DNA of 64,000 nt from Whalleya microplaca (Eukaryota > Ascomycota > Sordariomycetes > Xylariales > Xylariaceae), in NCBI GenBank assembly GCA_022497155.1, contig MU385711.1:930001-994000 (forward strand), given 5' to 3'. Each line of letters starts with the position of its first letter. The first letter of the stretch is position 1. The position numbers and the translations under genes were made by a program. This document shows positions 24,179-36,904 of this stretch, piece after piece. The notes under the pieces are model-generated. The model ran no database searches. It saw only the letters and a list, made by a program, of their open reading frames with translations, and was not told where the DNA came from.

Positions 24179-25120
24179 ATGACTGCGACGCCAGCCCCGT
24201 CCGACGAGTTCTCTGTCCTCCCCATCTCCATACCTCCGCTTCCTTCGTTTCCAGTCCAGGCCATACACTATCTGTATCTACGAAGAAATGCCCCGAAAAT
24301 AGCAACAAGCAACGACTCTCGAAGTCTATTTCTAGCCAATATTCCTTGCGACAGTACCGAGGCACATTTTAGAGCTTTATTTGCCAGTCTCGTTGGCGCC
24401 GGCAGGTTTGAGAGCGTCGATTTAGATCGTAAGAAGAAAGTCCTCGCTTCTCACGAGCCCGCCCAAGCAACGAGATTGGCCGCCCACCAGAAGAAGAGAA
24501 AGCGAGCCGATGAAGAGCTACAGAATCTCAAAGAGGAACTTGCCGCCGAATTGCCAGACACATGGACCCGACAGATCTACCGGAGCGGTAGTGCTGCCGT
24601 CGCCCTGTTCGCCGACGAGAAAAGCATTGAATTAGTGCTGAAAGTGGTCAAGAAGCTGAAGAAGTCCAAGAACTTCCCAGTGTGGGGCGACGGCGTCAAT
24701 GGAAAGGTCCCGCCTTTGGGCTCGCAATGGCTGAAAGCACACAACCTGATGTCCTATCCTGGCAATGATGTTGTCCAAGCTACGATGGATGCTTACTTCA
24801 CCACCTTCAACAGGAAAGAGCAGGAAGCGATACAGCTAGCCAAGAGACTTCGCAGCGAACCAGACGAGGATGGCTTTGTCACGGTGGCACGAGGAGGCGC
24901 TCGAAGCGCGCCCGCTAGACGAGACGAGGCAGAGGAGGCCAAACAAAAGATGCTAGAGAAACAGCAAAAGAAGAAGGATAATACGCAAGACTTCTACCGC
25001 TTCCAGATGCGCGAGCGAAGGAAGGCTGAGCAAGCTGAACTGCTGAAGAGGTTCGACGAAGACAAGAAAAAGGTCATGGCAATGAAGGAGAAGCGATCGA
25101 AGTTTAGACCTGAGACTTGA
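24179..25120 (+). CDS. RRP7: Ribosomal RNA-processing protein 7
   Basis: Rrp7 is a nucleolar factor of the small-subunit processome, needed for 18S rRNA maturation. The 313-residue intronless protein starts at the ATG at 24179 (MTATPAPSDEFSVLP); the open frame upstream has no ATG. An RRM-like region at about residues 45-170 includes RSLFLANIPCDSTEAHFRAL. It is broken by a charged insertion (KKRKRADEELQNLKEELAAE) before GSAAVALFADEKSIELVL. The family-specific C-terminal domain follows: EPDEDGFVTVARGG, DFYRFQMRERRKAEQAEL and a basic tail, MKEKRSKFRPET. The DFYRFQxRE motif and terminal KRKFKP-like tail are diagnostic for the Rrp7 family. Length and domain order fit fungal Rrp7. Confidence 0.93.
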   Translation: MTATPAPSDEFSVLPISIPPLPSFPVQAIHYLYLRRNAPKIATSNDSRSLFLANIPCDSTEAHFRALFASLVGAGRFESVDLDRKKKVLASHEPAQATRLAAHQKKRKRADEELQNLKEELAAELPDTWTRQIYRSGSAAVALFADEKSIELVLKVVKKLKKSKNFPVWGDGVNGKVPPLGSQWLKAHNLMSYPGNDVVQATMDAYFTTFNRKEQEAIQLAKRLRSEPDEDGFVTVARGGARSAPARRDEAEEAKQKMLEKQQKKKDNTQDFYRFQMRERRKAEQAELLKRFDEDKKKVMAMKEKRSKFRPET

Positions 25121-27066
25121 GAGGGTGGTTTCGATGCTGGTGCTGGCAGTCACTAGTCTTACCAAAGCTACCTTCGGCTTCAAGCGAGGCAAACTGGCTT
25201 GTCCAGGTAGAAGACGGGAAACCTCAATCCTAATAGAGAACCATACCGAACCTTACGTGAAACGCCAGGTCACGATATATATTAAGTAAGTTCTTCTTTT
25301 ATCAATCCATTCTGCTAAATGATGACGCACGCGGGGCCAGCGAATTGCTTCCAGCCTTGGTTCTCCAAGATCTTGGTGGCAATGCCGACAAAAACCGCGA
25401 AACCAAAATCTTCTCAAATTTGTCTGAGAGCATCCATCCTGCTAGCGAAATCCTACATCTACTGTATTGGACTGGCACTGACCTATCTAAGTATTATAGA
25501 TAATTAATGTACGATACACGTGGCGGGAACACGGGTTGGTGACATTTCGGCAACCATGGCCGGCCACTAATAGAGCCTATCACTTCAGGCTTCAATATAG
25601 GATGATGTATGATAGGCCAGCTGTCTATATTGAATAAAGACAATACTTACATTGCTATCAAACAGCGTTTTATGCGTATAAAGAACATAGTTAGGGCTTG
25701 TCTTAAGCGCAGCAGATTAGAAAATCTGCCTGGCCATGTGAGCGTAACAGGGCGTAGCAAGGGGTACATACCTTGAATCCTTGATATTGGAATTGGGTAG
25801 GCAGTCACGTTTAAGGTACATAGAGGAAAATAATTCAGTGGTTTGGCATGAACGTGCATGGTGCTCAGCACTTTAAAAACACCGATTCTCTCTATTCTGG
25901 CTCAATGGAAAAAGCAAGTTGAAAATTCCGGCTTCAGGTGCCTCGCTGGCTCTACTAGTGGTTCGGGGCTCACTCCTCGGATCACTCACTTTTTTTTCAT
26001 ATTTTTTTCTATATTATTGACACTCACACTGTCGAGCAGATCTTCCATGATGTTAATATAACCATTGCACCAAAAGCAATGACCTTCACACTGGCAGAAT
26101 GAGTCAGACAACCATTGAGATCAAAGCTCATCTTCCTTCCAAGTACCAAGCTTTTCAACTGCGCATCAAAGCTGCCACAGTTTTAAGAAGAGGCAAAAGC
26201 CATTCTCCTTGAGGTTCGCCTCCAAAGTTATGCGTAAAACTAGACTCCCAGGGCCAGGCCTCCCTAGGGCATACGGCTTGTGGAATGATGCATGTGACAT
26301 GTCCAACCGCCATCCTACATCTAAGTCAAGCTCTCGCCGTTTATTCCGCTAGTTGAGTTTAGGTGCTACACTATTACAGCTAAGATTTGTTTTGAAATAA
26401 GGATGGTAAGCGACTGGGTGTTGTTCTCATAGGTAATGCTAGATTTACATCCATCGGATCATACGATCATACTGCCATTTTCGTTTAGTCTTATGGGAAT
26501 ACAACTAGAATGACTGGCCTGGCAAATGGGTGCGGCAGTTGCGGATAGTCTGATGACCCTTCCATCAACACCTAACCTCGCATAGTGAGGCGGATTACGG
26601 AAGAGTAATCTGCCTCACGGTTCTGATACATGCCTTTAGGCCAATTAAAAGAGCTCATGGGGACTGTGTTATAGCGTAGGAATAAACAGGCTGACGTTAG
26701 TGAACGAGAGACCACCACAAGCACATCTGTGTGAGTCTTGTAATAGTGCTTCATATTGTATACATACAGACATCATAACCCATCTGCCCATAAACTACGT
26801 CTAGAAAGACGATTAATCTAGAATTCTGGCCAGTGGCAGAATTCATAATGGTGTCATTTGCTTGTTATGCTATATCTGTGTCGCCCCTAGATGGAATCGA
26901 ACAGGCTCGAGAGCAAGGCTTAACGGCAATACCGGCTGTCAAGATCAAGCTATTGTTTGTGCTATACGCAACATAGAAAACAGGAACATTCATCTGATAA
27001 TTAATTTATATATAAACTGTCAAGATTGTTTTGTGAGTAGACAGATCCAGCAATGCGAGTCCGCCG
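25121..27066. other. Gene-free spacer
   Basis: No supported gene is seen on either strand. Open frames are short, and none shows a domain, signal peptide or clear splice series. Composition is normal, unlike the RIP-mutated block. Confidence 0.5.
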
Positions 27067-27318
27067 ATGATGAACAGTCTCATTTTATGTATTCGCCGCA
27101 AAGGCACTCCCACTGGCTGGAATAAGGCAGCTAAGATCAATTGTATACTACTCGTCTCTATTTTAACTACCCTAGTGGACTGCTTGATCGCAACAGCGCC
27201 TCAGGTGAGCGGCCTCCAGAAAGCACTATTTTCCCATAAAGCGGATTGCGATGAGGGCCACATAACTCAATTCAACATGGTCTTTCATTTAGTTATGAAT
27301 ATAGTCTCAACCTTTATG
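27067..27318 (+). pseudogene. Fragment resembling a fungal DUF6536-type membrane protein
   Basis: A stretch beginning near RRKGTPTGWNKAAKINCILL continues as a hydrophobic helix (VSILTTLVDCLIATA). It then reads GLQKALFSHKADCDEGHITQ and FHLVMNIVSTFM. This resembles the N-terminal part of large fungal membrane proteins with a DUF6536 domain (W..K...NC.LL......GG...A.....C.........HL.INI.ST). It is followed by GTAAGT...CTAAC...TAG at 27319-27378, but the sequence after that intron-like segment is closed by stops. The rest of a roughly 700-residue protein is not found. Likely a decayed gene; the family call is from memory and uncertain. Confidence 0.4.
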
Positions 27319-30300
27319 GTAAGTCTTCCTCGTAAGCTCCTCATTAACACCCCTTTTCTTAGTCCTTGCTAACTGTAGATTCTGTAGTAAGCAAAGCCTC
27401 GCATCATTATATCGAAAGAAGGATCAGCCTTCAGCTACATGACCACTTCAATCCGATGCTCAGAGCAGGTCAGCTAATATCAACTATGTCAGGCTCGTTC
27501 CGCTCTATAATCTGCTACTTTTGATTGAAAAGTCAAATACTGCCTCGTGAAGCCGCTGAGAGATCACTCAGCCCCGCCAAAGATACTCATGCAGAGGCGA
27601 ACCGACGAGGCATCGAGATGCAGCAGCAGGTAGCCAACCCTCAGTCATCATTTCAACTGGCCCTAAATTCAGCCCGATTTGCTAGTAACCGGGATGAGGA
27701 AGACGGCAATGGTGAAGAGTACACTGTTTAGAAATATCTCAAGAAGCGAGATCCGCTGGAGCATCGTCAGAATTTCCCCTGAGTGGTACGCCAAGTACAA
27801 GCACGAGGGCGTCGTCGAGCACCTCAGCTTCGGTGGTCAGGGGGGCAATGCCCAGCCTCCTGTGGCGGGGCGTTTGAATGCATGATAGCATGGGTTGAAG
27901 ACAAGATTCGTATTGAATATTGAATGTTGGTTCTCGGTCGAGATCATCTATATACGTCGAAAGAGATGATGTTTGCGATGATGTACAGGCTATTTTCGTA
28001 AGTTTTTGCCCAGGGGTTGGCATGCATTTTAGCTTGCCCCTTTAATATTTCATAGAATTTACATAACCCAATTTTAAGGCTCTGCTATAGAGCTCATAAA
28101 AAATCTTTTATAGAAGACACTGTATGTATAAATTGCGCTCGCGTCTCAAAGTTACCGAATATGATAAAATCTTTTCGGAATAAGGCTTCTTACTAGTCTA
28201 AAAGATAGAATACAAAACGCTGTCCGCAGAACCTCGGAGACCTATTGGTCCAGATTCTGCAGTGCGGGTAGTATTGCAGAAAGACATATATTACAGGTAG
28301 CTTAGGAGGTTCTTGGGCAACTATTACCAGTCACGCTATTTTATCTTATACTTAGACATATTACCTCCTTTCAGGCCTCAACAGCTAGAGGGAGCAATTA
28401 ACGCATTCTTGTTCGTATTGATATATTCACTTCTTAACCATAGCAAGTCTCTTTTAGTTGGCTAGCTGTAGGCTGGCTACATTGATTAGCTACTGTCACT
28501 CATCTCCTAGTTTGCAATCTATGACTTCCCCCATTCTAACTAACCTTGTATACAAGCTGAAACAGCATTAGTTCAACATGACTAGCATTTACCAAACTAC
28601 TAATATCTCTTTCGACGTCATTTCGGGACGTTGGTCATGAAAATAATTTACAACTCGGAGGTTGAAGAAGAAGCATCATAACTCATGCGGAGGGAAAGAC
28701 ATCCGATAGTGTTTCTAGGATAATGCTTGATGATGAGCTCTCCGCTTCAAGCTTAGGGGCCGATCAGACGAAGCTTATATGTAGATGAATTTTTTAAGTT
28801 CCCGCTACTTATATTAACAGCGGAACGCTTGAGGCTCAGTTGCATCTGACTGGACCGAGGTCTGCCTCTATTTAATTTTAGTCTCGCGCCACATACATGA
28901 CACGCCTAGTTGAGAGCTGTCGACTCATAAAACAGCGCCTGAGAAGCTGTCAGCCGTCATCAATCGGAACTTTACTGCGCATACGATTTCGGGCGCAACG
29001 GATCTGAATCAGGCCATCAAACCTTGATCATGGGGACTCCGAACTCATGCCCTAATGACCTTCCCGTCCGAAGCCGTCCGCGGCACGAACATGTAGTGGT
29101 AGGGTCTGATACCTGCCTTACCTACGTCGAAATATGATGCGCAAGCGTGGTGCTAAGAAGATTCCTGATAGGGCACATAAGGTATCATCAGAGAGCCACA
29201 CCTAGTGATATTTGTACGACATTACCGTACCTACGCAGTAGTAGGTTCGTGAGGCTTATGGATGCAACCTAGGATAGGAAAGGGATTGGTTCATGTTTAT
29301 GAAAAGACCACAGCACAGACCATTGATAAGAGGAAGACAACCCTTTTCTTTTTACTAATGAGCCATTTTCACCACATCGGTCTACCAATTGATAATGATT
29401 GTTTCGGGTAAAAGTAGTGTTTGGCGGCGACTGTTTCATAAGAACGGCAAGCTTTGGTGCTCGGTGCGTGTGTAAGACGGAAATTGGTGTTCACAGCGCC
29501 GAATCGTGGTCTAGATGCTCCTCCATGTTCGACTATCTAAGCTTAAGCCAATGATCTCGTAAATCTGCACAGGGGGCCCCCTGACCACTCTATTTTTTAC
29601 CCCCCAACCGGGCCAACCCCCAACCCCCAGGTTCCACCATTTCGGACAAGGGGTGCGTAGGAATATGGATCCGATTATTCAATATTCTCCATCGCCGCAC
29701 TGGATCGATCAGGCACGTGTTGTTGTATTGCTCGATCTGGCATTCGTGAGGTTAACATGCTTATTATTACACGCGGAGGACTACGTAGACCTGAAGACAG
29801 AAACAGAATGAACTCCTTTTCTATACTCCGTACCTACTTGCAAAGGTAATGGTCTGCATAGGGGCAATTTCCCTCTTCTGTCAAGTCGTTGGTTGTAAAA
29901 AGACGGGACGATGCATCTGTCACCACTCACACCATCTGATCTTCTAAGCTGCACGGATTATGTAGATTTGCAACGGGGCACCACTGGCCCCAACTGCCCC
30001 ATCGCTTGTCGATCAAGTATTCCAGACTCCCAAGGCCCTTGGCAGAGCCTCAGCAACAATACAAACCGAAGGATCCGGCAGTCCGGTCAGTGTTTTGGGG
30101 AATATTAATAAAGCAATACATTTACCTACCTTTTTGATAAGAAGGCTCTAAACTTCTGGCCTTGATTGTTTGTTTCACACAACAATTCGATGGCCATCGT
30201 CAAGGTACCCATGGGATGTCCTATGGATGCATAATAAGTGAACAACAATCCTTCCAATATAAACTGCTACGTGCTTGTACTGTGGTACATACAACTAGCA

Positions 30301-31058
30301 TCCACACTGCCCACACGTGCATCACCAATTGAGTTTATGACCGATAGCGTACTCTAATAAACCTGACATCTTATAAGCTATAGCATAGTCCAATTAGCTA
30401 GATACAGCACAAATGTATGTACATGCTCTGGGGAGTACCTAGGTAGGTAATGTGCTAGTGGCGCAACATACTACCACATACCTGGCTCTACATATTCCAC
30501 TTGCTCTACATTTATGAATAATACCCAGCCTACCCAAGGGATTTATGTACATACATACATGTAGATAGTACAACTGGCCAACATGGAGGCAATTCAGCTC
30601 CCCCCGATTTATTACTACATACATAATGTATTATTCCCATCCCCGGTTATCCGACCACACGCTGGGGTGCTACGGATTTTTTTTGTGTCGATCTTCTTCC
30701 TCTCCCTTACCACATATCCTCCCTCCTCCTCCACATCCGCCCCTCATTGGCACTGGCCGTATTCCCGTCGCAAAGTGCTCCGTTGGTCGCACGACATTTA
30801 CCGCAAGGTAGATCCCCAGCGCTTCGCCTGAGGTGTCTGCGTCGTGGCAGCGTGGAAGGCGCGAGATCAGGCGAGGCATATTCGGTCCTATTCGTCGTCG
30901 GGGTCGTCGTCGTCGTAAGTTGCGGCCGTCGGTCTGTCGCTCCACGACAAACCACATTGCGGCTTGGGCTTCCGTTCGTCGTGTCCTTAATATCGATACA
31001 TGGTCCGGGCCCGACTTCTCAGCAAGGCCCGAAGTATGCATAGGTCAAGGCTGGAAAC
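27319..31058. other. Gene-poor spacer, possibly with further gene remains
   Basis: Apart from open frames at 27525-27731 and 27679-27885 (the second containing WYAKYKHEGVVEHLSFGGQG, which reads like real protein but lacks start, context and continuation), nothing is supported. The last 400 bases hold the CT-rich presumed promoter and leader of the histidine kinase gene. Confidence 0.45.
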
Positions 31059-34000
31059 ATGAGAATCGCCATTCGGGAGCAGTTGGCAGCCCTGGTGCTG
31101 CTTGCTGTACTGGTCGCCCTCGCCATCGTTTCTATCCCAACCTGGATATATGTGAACAGCTTTGTTGTTGGGATTAGTAGCGATGGCCTTTCGTTAACTG
31201 CCTCTCTCAAGGCCGCGCAGGTTTCCTCCGAGATCGAATTGGTCCAGACGACGTGCAACACAATATCCACGCGGTTGCTCCTCCAGAATGCCTTCCAGTC
31301 CTTCTATCTAGGTAATCGGTCTACAGACGTTTGGGACTATGCTGCTGCCGATCTCAGAAGCGCTCTCAACAACCAGCTACCCGGCTCCGCCAATTTGCTA
31401 CAGGCTAGGCTATACTCGCGAAATCAGACCGGCAGCGACAGTCCCGATGGCCTTCTGAATGTTACCGGCGATCACATCTCTCAGATAACATTGCCCTACA
31501 AGGGGGATGATGGCTCCGATGTTATATTCGGTAGCGCCGCCGGCTATCCTCCGACGCTATATCCGAATATCACCTACTACGACTCGTTCGCTCCCGACCC
31601 GGCCAACCCAAACCAAACCTTTGTTATAGCTAGGCCGTTTCCCGATGTTCGAATCGACTCCGGCTCAGATGGTCTCACGCTCGGTCCGCTTATTGTCAAT
31701 GAGACATTTGCGTTGTTCTCGCTGACTATCCCGATACGCCAAATCCAACATCGGGACATAATACTTGGATATCTAACTGTGGTGGCCGAAGCTACGTCAA
31801 TCATCAAGATTGCGACGTCAAGAGAAGGTTTGGGCTCAACTGGTTCGGTCTTGCTTATTGGGCCGGCAACTGGCTGGAATCGGTTCAGTAAATATAACTT
31901 GCCTGCGAACATGGACCGCCCAGCAGCAAGTAATTTCTCAGATGCTCTTGTAAAGTTCGTCCTGCCACCACGAGCCTCTCATGGTCAGGACGATAGGCAC
32001 ACCCAGCATAACTATGCGTCAGGAAACTACGATCAGCCCTTCAAAGTCTCCCAGTATAATGCTGCTTACAGATCCTTTACTGTCCGGAACCCCGCGGTGA
32101 ACAATGCAAGTAGCATGCTCTCAACCAAAAATGAGCAGGGTATTGCCGTCGCTGTTGGCTATGCTCGTCCTCAGACCAACTTGGTGAACTGGACTCTCAT
32201 TATCGAACAGGATAAAGCTGAGGCTCATATCCCGATCGCTACCCTACAGCATATACTTCTGGGCTGTGTGTTTGGCACTATGGGACTTGTTCTCATCATT
32301 ATCATTCCTTGTGCCCACATAAGTGTAATGCCGATTAGGAGGTTGAAACATGCAACCGAGAAATCAATAGCCCCCCCTGGATATGCTGAAGCCTGGGCAG
32401 ACGATTTCGACTACGAAGACGATGAACACGCCGGTTCGGCTGGCGCAAGCCGCAAGTCGAAGAAGGGAGCCATAGTACAACTAAAGAGGCTAGTACGGAG
32501 ACGTACGCACCCGAAGCTCGTGTTATCAGAACAGGGTAGCGATGGTAGAAGACGCATTTTTAAAATTCCTCGCAAAGTCAAGGAACGCAAGCACTTCATC
32601 ACGGACGAACTCACCGAACTAACCACAACGTTTAACGAGATGAGTGACGAGTTGCTAAAGCAATACACATCTCTAGAAGAAAAAGTCGCGGAGAGAACAC
32701 GTGAGCTTGAAATTAGCAAGAAGGCAGCCGAAGCCGCGAATGAGAGCAAAACCATGTTCATTGCGAGTATTTCCCACGAGCTCAAAACACCCCTGAACGG
32801 CATTCTCGGCATGTGTGCTGTCTGCATGGAGGAAAATGACTTATCCCGAATAAAGGGGTCGCTGAAAACACTGTATAAGTCCGGTGATTTGCTACTGCAT
32901 TTGCTAGAGGACTTGCTGAGCTTCTCGAAGAACCAGATTGGTCAGCAGCTGAGCCTCGAGGAGAGAGAATTTCGATTGGGGGATATCCGGTCACAAGTAA
33001 TGACTATTTTCGACAAGCAAGTTCGTGAAGGCTCTATCGACTTTTCAGTCTACTTCTTGAGTTCGGAATTCGACTCTACGATACGTACTCAACGGCCGAG
33101 CATAGATGAACACCTCCCGGCAATTGGCCCCCTCGGGACCGGGCGATTAAAAGATATGTGTTTATGGGGCGATCAGCACAGAATCTTACAAGTGATCATC
33201 AACCTCGTTAGCAACAGCCTGAAGTTCACGCCTAGGGAAGGCAAGGTATCCGTGAGGATCCGGTGCATACGGGAATTGGAGCAAGTGGCCAACGATAGTA
33301 GGACTTCATCCTTCTCCAAATCCGGCTCACACCGTCCAGGGAGGTCCCGCCACACGGCTAGTTCTAGTTCGAAAGATCCACCGACTCCTCATGAAGGCAC
33401 GGCACTATCGATCAATCCTGTAGAGCCTAAAGTCACGCCGCACATACGTTTACGCGAGAGATCTCCAACTCCGCCTCCACCAAGTGCGAAGTCTTATCTA
33501 TTCGAGTTCGAGGTTGAAGACACTGGTCCCGGTATCCCAGAGCATATGCAGCAACGGGTATTCGAACCCTTTGTGCAGGGAGATATCGGTCTCAGCAAGA
33601 AGTATGGAGGAACGGGGCTGGGTCTAAGTATCTGTCAGCAGTTGGCAAGTTTAATGGGAGGGACCCTCGTACTAAACAGCACCCCCGGCGTTGGCACGAC
33701 CTTCACCATGCGCATTCCTCTCAAATACACCAAGGATAGGTAAATTGGCCGGGATTCCCAACAAAATTTGCTAGCAACTACTAACTTGCCCTTAGATCTT
33801 CAAGCACCGCGTCAAGTGCTGTTAATTCTCGGCCGCCCAGTATAAGCTCAGTAGACTGTGAGACTCAGAGAGCTTCCTTCTCAGAGTCCAAGTCCGCTGT
33901 TCTGAACCAGAAGCCTCGTCTCATTGGCTTAAGTCAACCATTTTTCACCACAAATCCCAACTCAGGTTCGAAGCCTTCCACGAAGGACCCGATGAAAGCT

Positions 34001-34588
34001 ATTGAAGCGGCGAGGGCAAACAAGGGTGAAGGGAAATTGAGAGTCCTCGTAGCCGAGGACAACCCTACGAATATTGAGGTTGTTAGCAAGATGCTGAAAT
34101 TAGAGGACGTTTACGATGTGACGATTGCCAAAGATGGACAGGAAGCATACGATTTGGTGAAGATCGACATGGAGAACAACCTCCACTTCGACTTGATATT
34201 CATGGATGTCCAGATGCCGAACCTCGACGGTCTGCAAAGTACGCGGCTCATTCGGAAGATGGGTTACTCGGCACCAATCGTTGCACTGACGGCATTTGCG
34301 GAGGAGAGCAATGTGAAAGAGTGCATGGAGTCCGGGATGAACGAATTCCTCAGCAAACCTATCCGACGGCGGGCCCTGAAGCAAGTACTCAAGAAGTTCG
34401 CGACGATCATTGAGGAGCCTGAGACTTCACCTCTCAGAAAGAAGAATACCCAGGAAAACGGCAGTACTGTCATCGAAGGCAAGGCCGTGAACGGTGATTG
34501 TTTTCCTACACTCGGCGACCATGATACCAAAGAACACCAACACGATCATATGAACGGAGCGCCCACTACAAGTAACCCAACAACATAA
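31059..34588 (+). CDS. SLN1: Sln1-type (group VI) hybrid histidine kinase
   Basis: This is the plasma-membrane osmosensor kinase at the head of the HOG phosphorelay. It autophosphorylates on His, passes phosphate to its own receiver Asp, then to an Ypd1-type carrier. Two exons (31059-33739, 33796-34588) with a 56-bp intron give 1157 residues. The start [20 protein letters not shown] is typical of Sln1 proteins. Membrane segments lie at about residues 8-32 and 399-422 and flank a large outer domain with many NxS/T sites. A coiled coil ([20 protein letters not shown]) leads to the H-box [18 protein letters not shown] with His573. The N-box is [13 protein letters not shown]1 is [20 protein letters not shown], and G2 is [14 protein letters not shown]. 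The receiver domain has acidic EDN near 981-983, phospho-acceptor Asp1031 ([11 protein letters not shown]) and Lys in LSKPI. The intron separates kinase and receiver, joining LKYTKDR to SSSTASSAV. Confidence 0.95.
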
Positions 34589-35943
34589 TACTTTCTCAGA
34601 CAACCCGATGTTACAATGAATTCTAAACGATTAGCTCCCTGTCACTGACGCTTTACGATGTACTACGTTCGCATAGTCTACTTTCTATCAACCTTCAGTT
34701 CGCTAGTTGAACAACCTCAACTTCCCCGATTGTATGATTCTTTATTCACAGCTATCACGTATTATTCAAAAACTGTTGTTGCAGGCTGTGTGTTCTACTA
34801 CTCCTATTTATATATAATTACAGACTACTGAAGCCTGGGCGCTTCATGGTGGCCGAGCTACTCGGCAAATTGAGACGACATGCGAGATAAAAGCGTCTGC
34901 AGAATCCCATCGGTGGGATGGCGGAAGGCGTTACGGCTGATTTATTCTTTTTCACGGGGAGTGGGGAAACCGAATCTGCTTCACGGCTACGACGGGCTGG
35001 CAAAGTCTCTTGGTCTTTCTTTCGAATTTTACATCTATAATCTTTATCGCGGGGAGTGGGACGGTTTGGGGTTGGTAGACTGATTTATAACCTCTCGTGT
35101 TTGGGAAAAAGGCGAAATTTATAGGTTGGGATTGGACACACATCGGTCACTGGACTTCTAGGTCGGTTTTTCAGGTAGGGGAGTTCGGAAAAAATATCAG
35201 GACCGGATGGCAGAACATGCAAAGCAATGAGAATACCAGGCCGCTATTTCTAACGAGAGATGGCTGGCTTAGAGATCTATACATATACACACTTAGTTAT
35301 TGTTTATAAATCATGGTGGATCAATCTGCCTATGCGGTTATGAGACTCCAAATTCTACTTCTCGGGCCATTCTACTACGTTCCCCAAGTGTATGAACTCT
35401 TCCAAGACTATACTCATTCCTCAACGGTTGAAGTTACACTATCCACGGCAGTGGAAGACCACGATGTACGTATGTAGGCATTTATGGGTATGTAGTCTTC
35501 GAGTTAGATCCAGCTTACTACGTCCCGAGCCGGCAAAGTATTTACGCGGGGAAAGTATCCCACACCCGGCTCCGATATTCGGAACGTGGAGTTGATTGGC
35601 GAACCTGCGTGCCACCTATCCCGAGGTCCATCGATTAGGTTTAGTCGCGCGCAATAAGAAGTGGTTTCATCCGGCTCTTTGCGCTCTACCTGTATTTTTA
35701 TCGGTTCTGTCCTATTTTTGAGACTTACTCATTGTTGCTACGAGAACGTGTATGATATATACATATCCTCCTGTTCATCTACTTACTTAACTTACCTAGC
35801 CACAAGCACCAGCATTCACACCCATACTCGCCCACTCACTCACTCACTTATCCATCCACCACAGCTCGACTCCCCAATCCCATCCTCATCCCCATCCCCA
35901 TCCACACTCATCCAACCCCCCCCCCCCCAGACCCAACCCCAAA
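34589..35943. other. Intergenic spacer
   Basis: No gene is seen. A TATATA-containing AT stretch at about 34807 may be part of the kinase gene's 3' end. Just before the next gene is a CT/CA-rich leader with a run of 13 C at 35916-35928. Confidence 0.55.
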
Positions 35944-36904
35944 ATGCGCATCCCCTACACCCCCGACCCTCCCCCCCGTCCCGCCTCCCCCACCACCGCC
36001 GAAATAACCTCGCGCATCGCGGCGCGCCGCGCGCCCCGGCCCCTCCAACCCCTGGACCTGGCCCTCCTGCACGCGCCCCCCGTGGCCGACGGCTGGAACA
36101 GCTTCCTGGGCGCGATCCGGACGCGCACGAGCCTCCCCGCGGCGGCGCGCGAGCTCGCCATCTGCCGCGTCGCCGTCTGCAACCGCGCCTGGTACGAGTG
36201 GGGACACCACGCTCCCCTCGCGCTGGCCGCGGGGATAAGTGCGGACGTGCTCGGGGAGGGGGGGATTGTGCGCCGGGAGGATCTGGGAAGTGTGGGGGAG
36301 GCGGAGCTCGAGGAGGCGAGGAGGGGCGGGGTCGGGGAGAGGGAGTGGGCGGTGCTGAGATTCGCGGATGAGATGACGAGGAAGGTCGAGGTTAGTGAGG
36401 AGGTTTTTGAGAAGCTGAGGGGGGTGTGTAGTGAGAGGGAGGTCGTGGAGGTTACTGCTACGGTGGGTTTTGCTTCTCCTTTTTTTGACCCTTTTTGAGT
36501 TTTGGGGGGTATTTGGGGGATGGGGTTGAGGATGGGGGGATGGGGGGTTTATGCTGAGAGTTCCTTTTTTTTTACCTCTGGACTGAGTGATATTGTGGTT
36601 GCGGACTTTGTGTGTTTGCTTATATGTAGGTATATGGGTTGTGCGAGTGAGTTTGTGAATGTGTGAGAGCTTCAGGTTACATAGATATTAAGCGAAGTGA
36701 GACGGGATTGGACGAACGGACTCGACTGACAAGAATTTATAGGTCGCTGCTTATAACTGCGTGAGCCGGTTCCTGGTTGCGTTGGATGGTAAGTCCTCTT
36801 CTGTATATCACAGTTTCTCGTCACTTGCATCAAGCGTCCCCGTTAACACTGCATCAGTCGGCGAAAGAAATAACACCGGGCCGGATGATGTTACACCACA
36901 CTGA
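35944..36904 (+). CDS. Carboxymuconolactone decarboxylase-like (AhpD-fold) protein
   Basis: The product is a small helical protein of the CMD/AhpD superfamily, whose members act as decarboxylases or peroxidase-like redox enzymes. Three exons (35944-36462, 36743-36788, 36858-36904) give 203 residues. The introns are 280 bp (branch-like CTGAC before ATAG) and 69 bp. The family core is visible: LALLHAPPVADGWNSFLGAI, AARELAICRVAVCNRAWYEW (a helix with Cys, Arg, Glu and a following GHH) and ISADVLGEGG. The C-terminal helix is reassembled only after splicing, as VEVTATVAAYNCVSRFLVAL then DVGERNNTGPDDVTPH. The unspliced frame would end in an unrelated GFASPFFDPF. The classical CxxC of AhpD is absent, so peroxidase activity is doubtful. 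Exon 1 is very GC-rich. Confidence 0.88.

Noticed and set aside
26885..26930. Possible minus-strand tRNA (GGAATCGAAC)
   Set aside because: The putative T-stem is mispaired and no cloverleaf forms.
30583..31270. Cluster of overlapping frames just before the histidine kinase gene
   Set aside because: They overlap the probable promoter, leader and first codons of SLN1, are Arg-rich and mutually exclusive, and are typical shadows of GC-rich DNA.
35661..36371. 236-codon frame overlapping the CMD-like gene
   Set aside because: It is an Arg/Pro/Gly-rich shadow frame of the GC-rich exon 1; the CMD frame has the family motifs.
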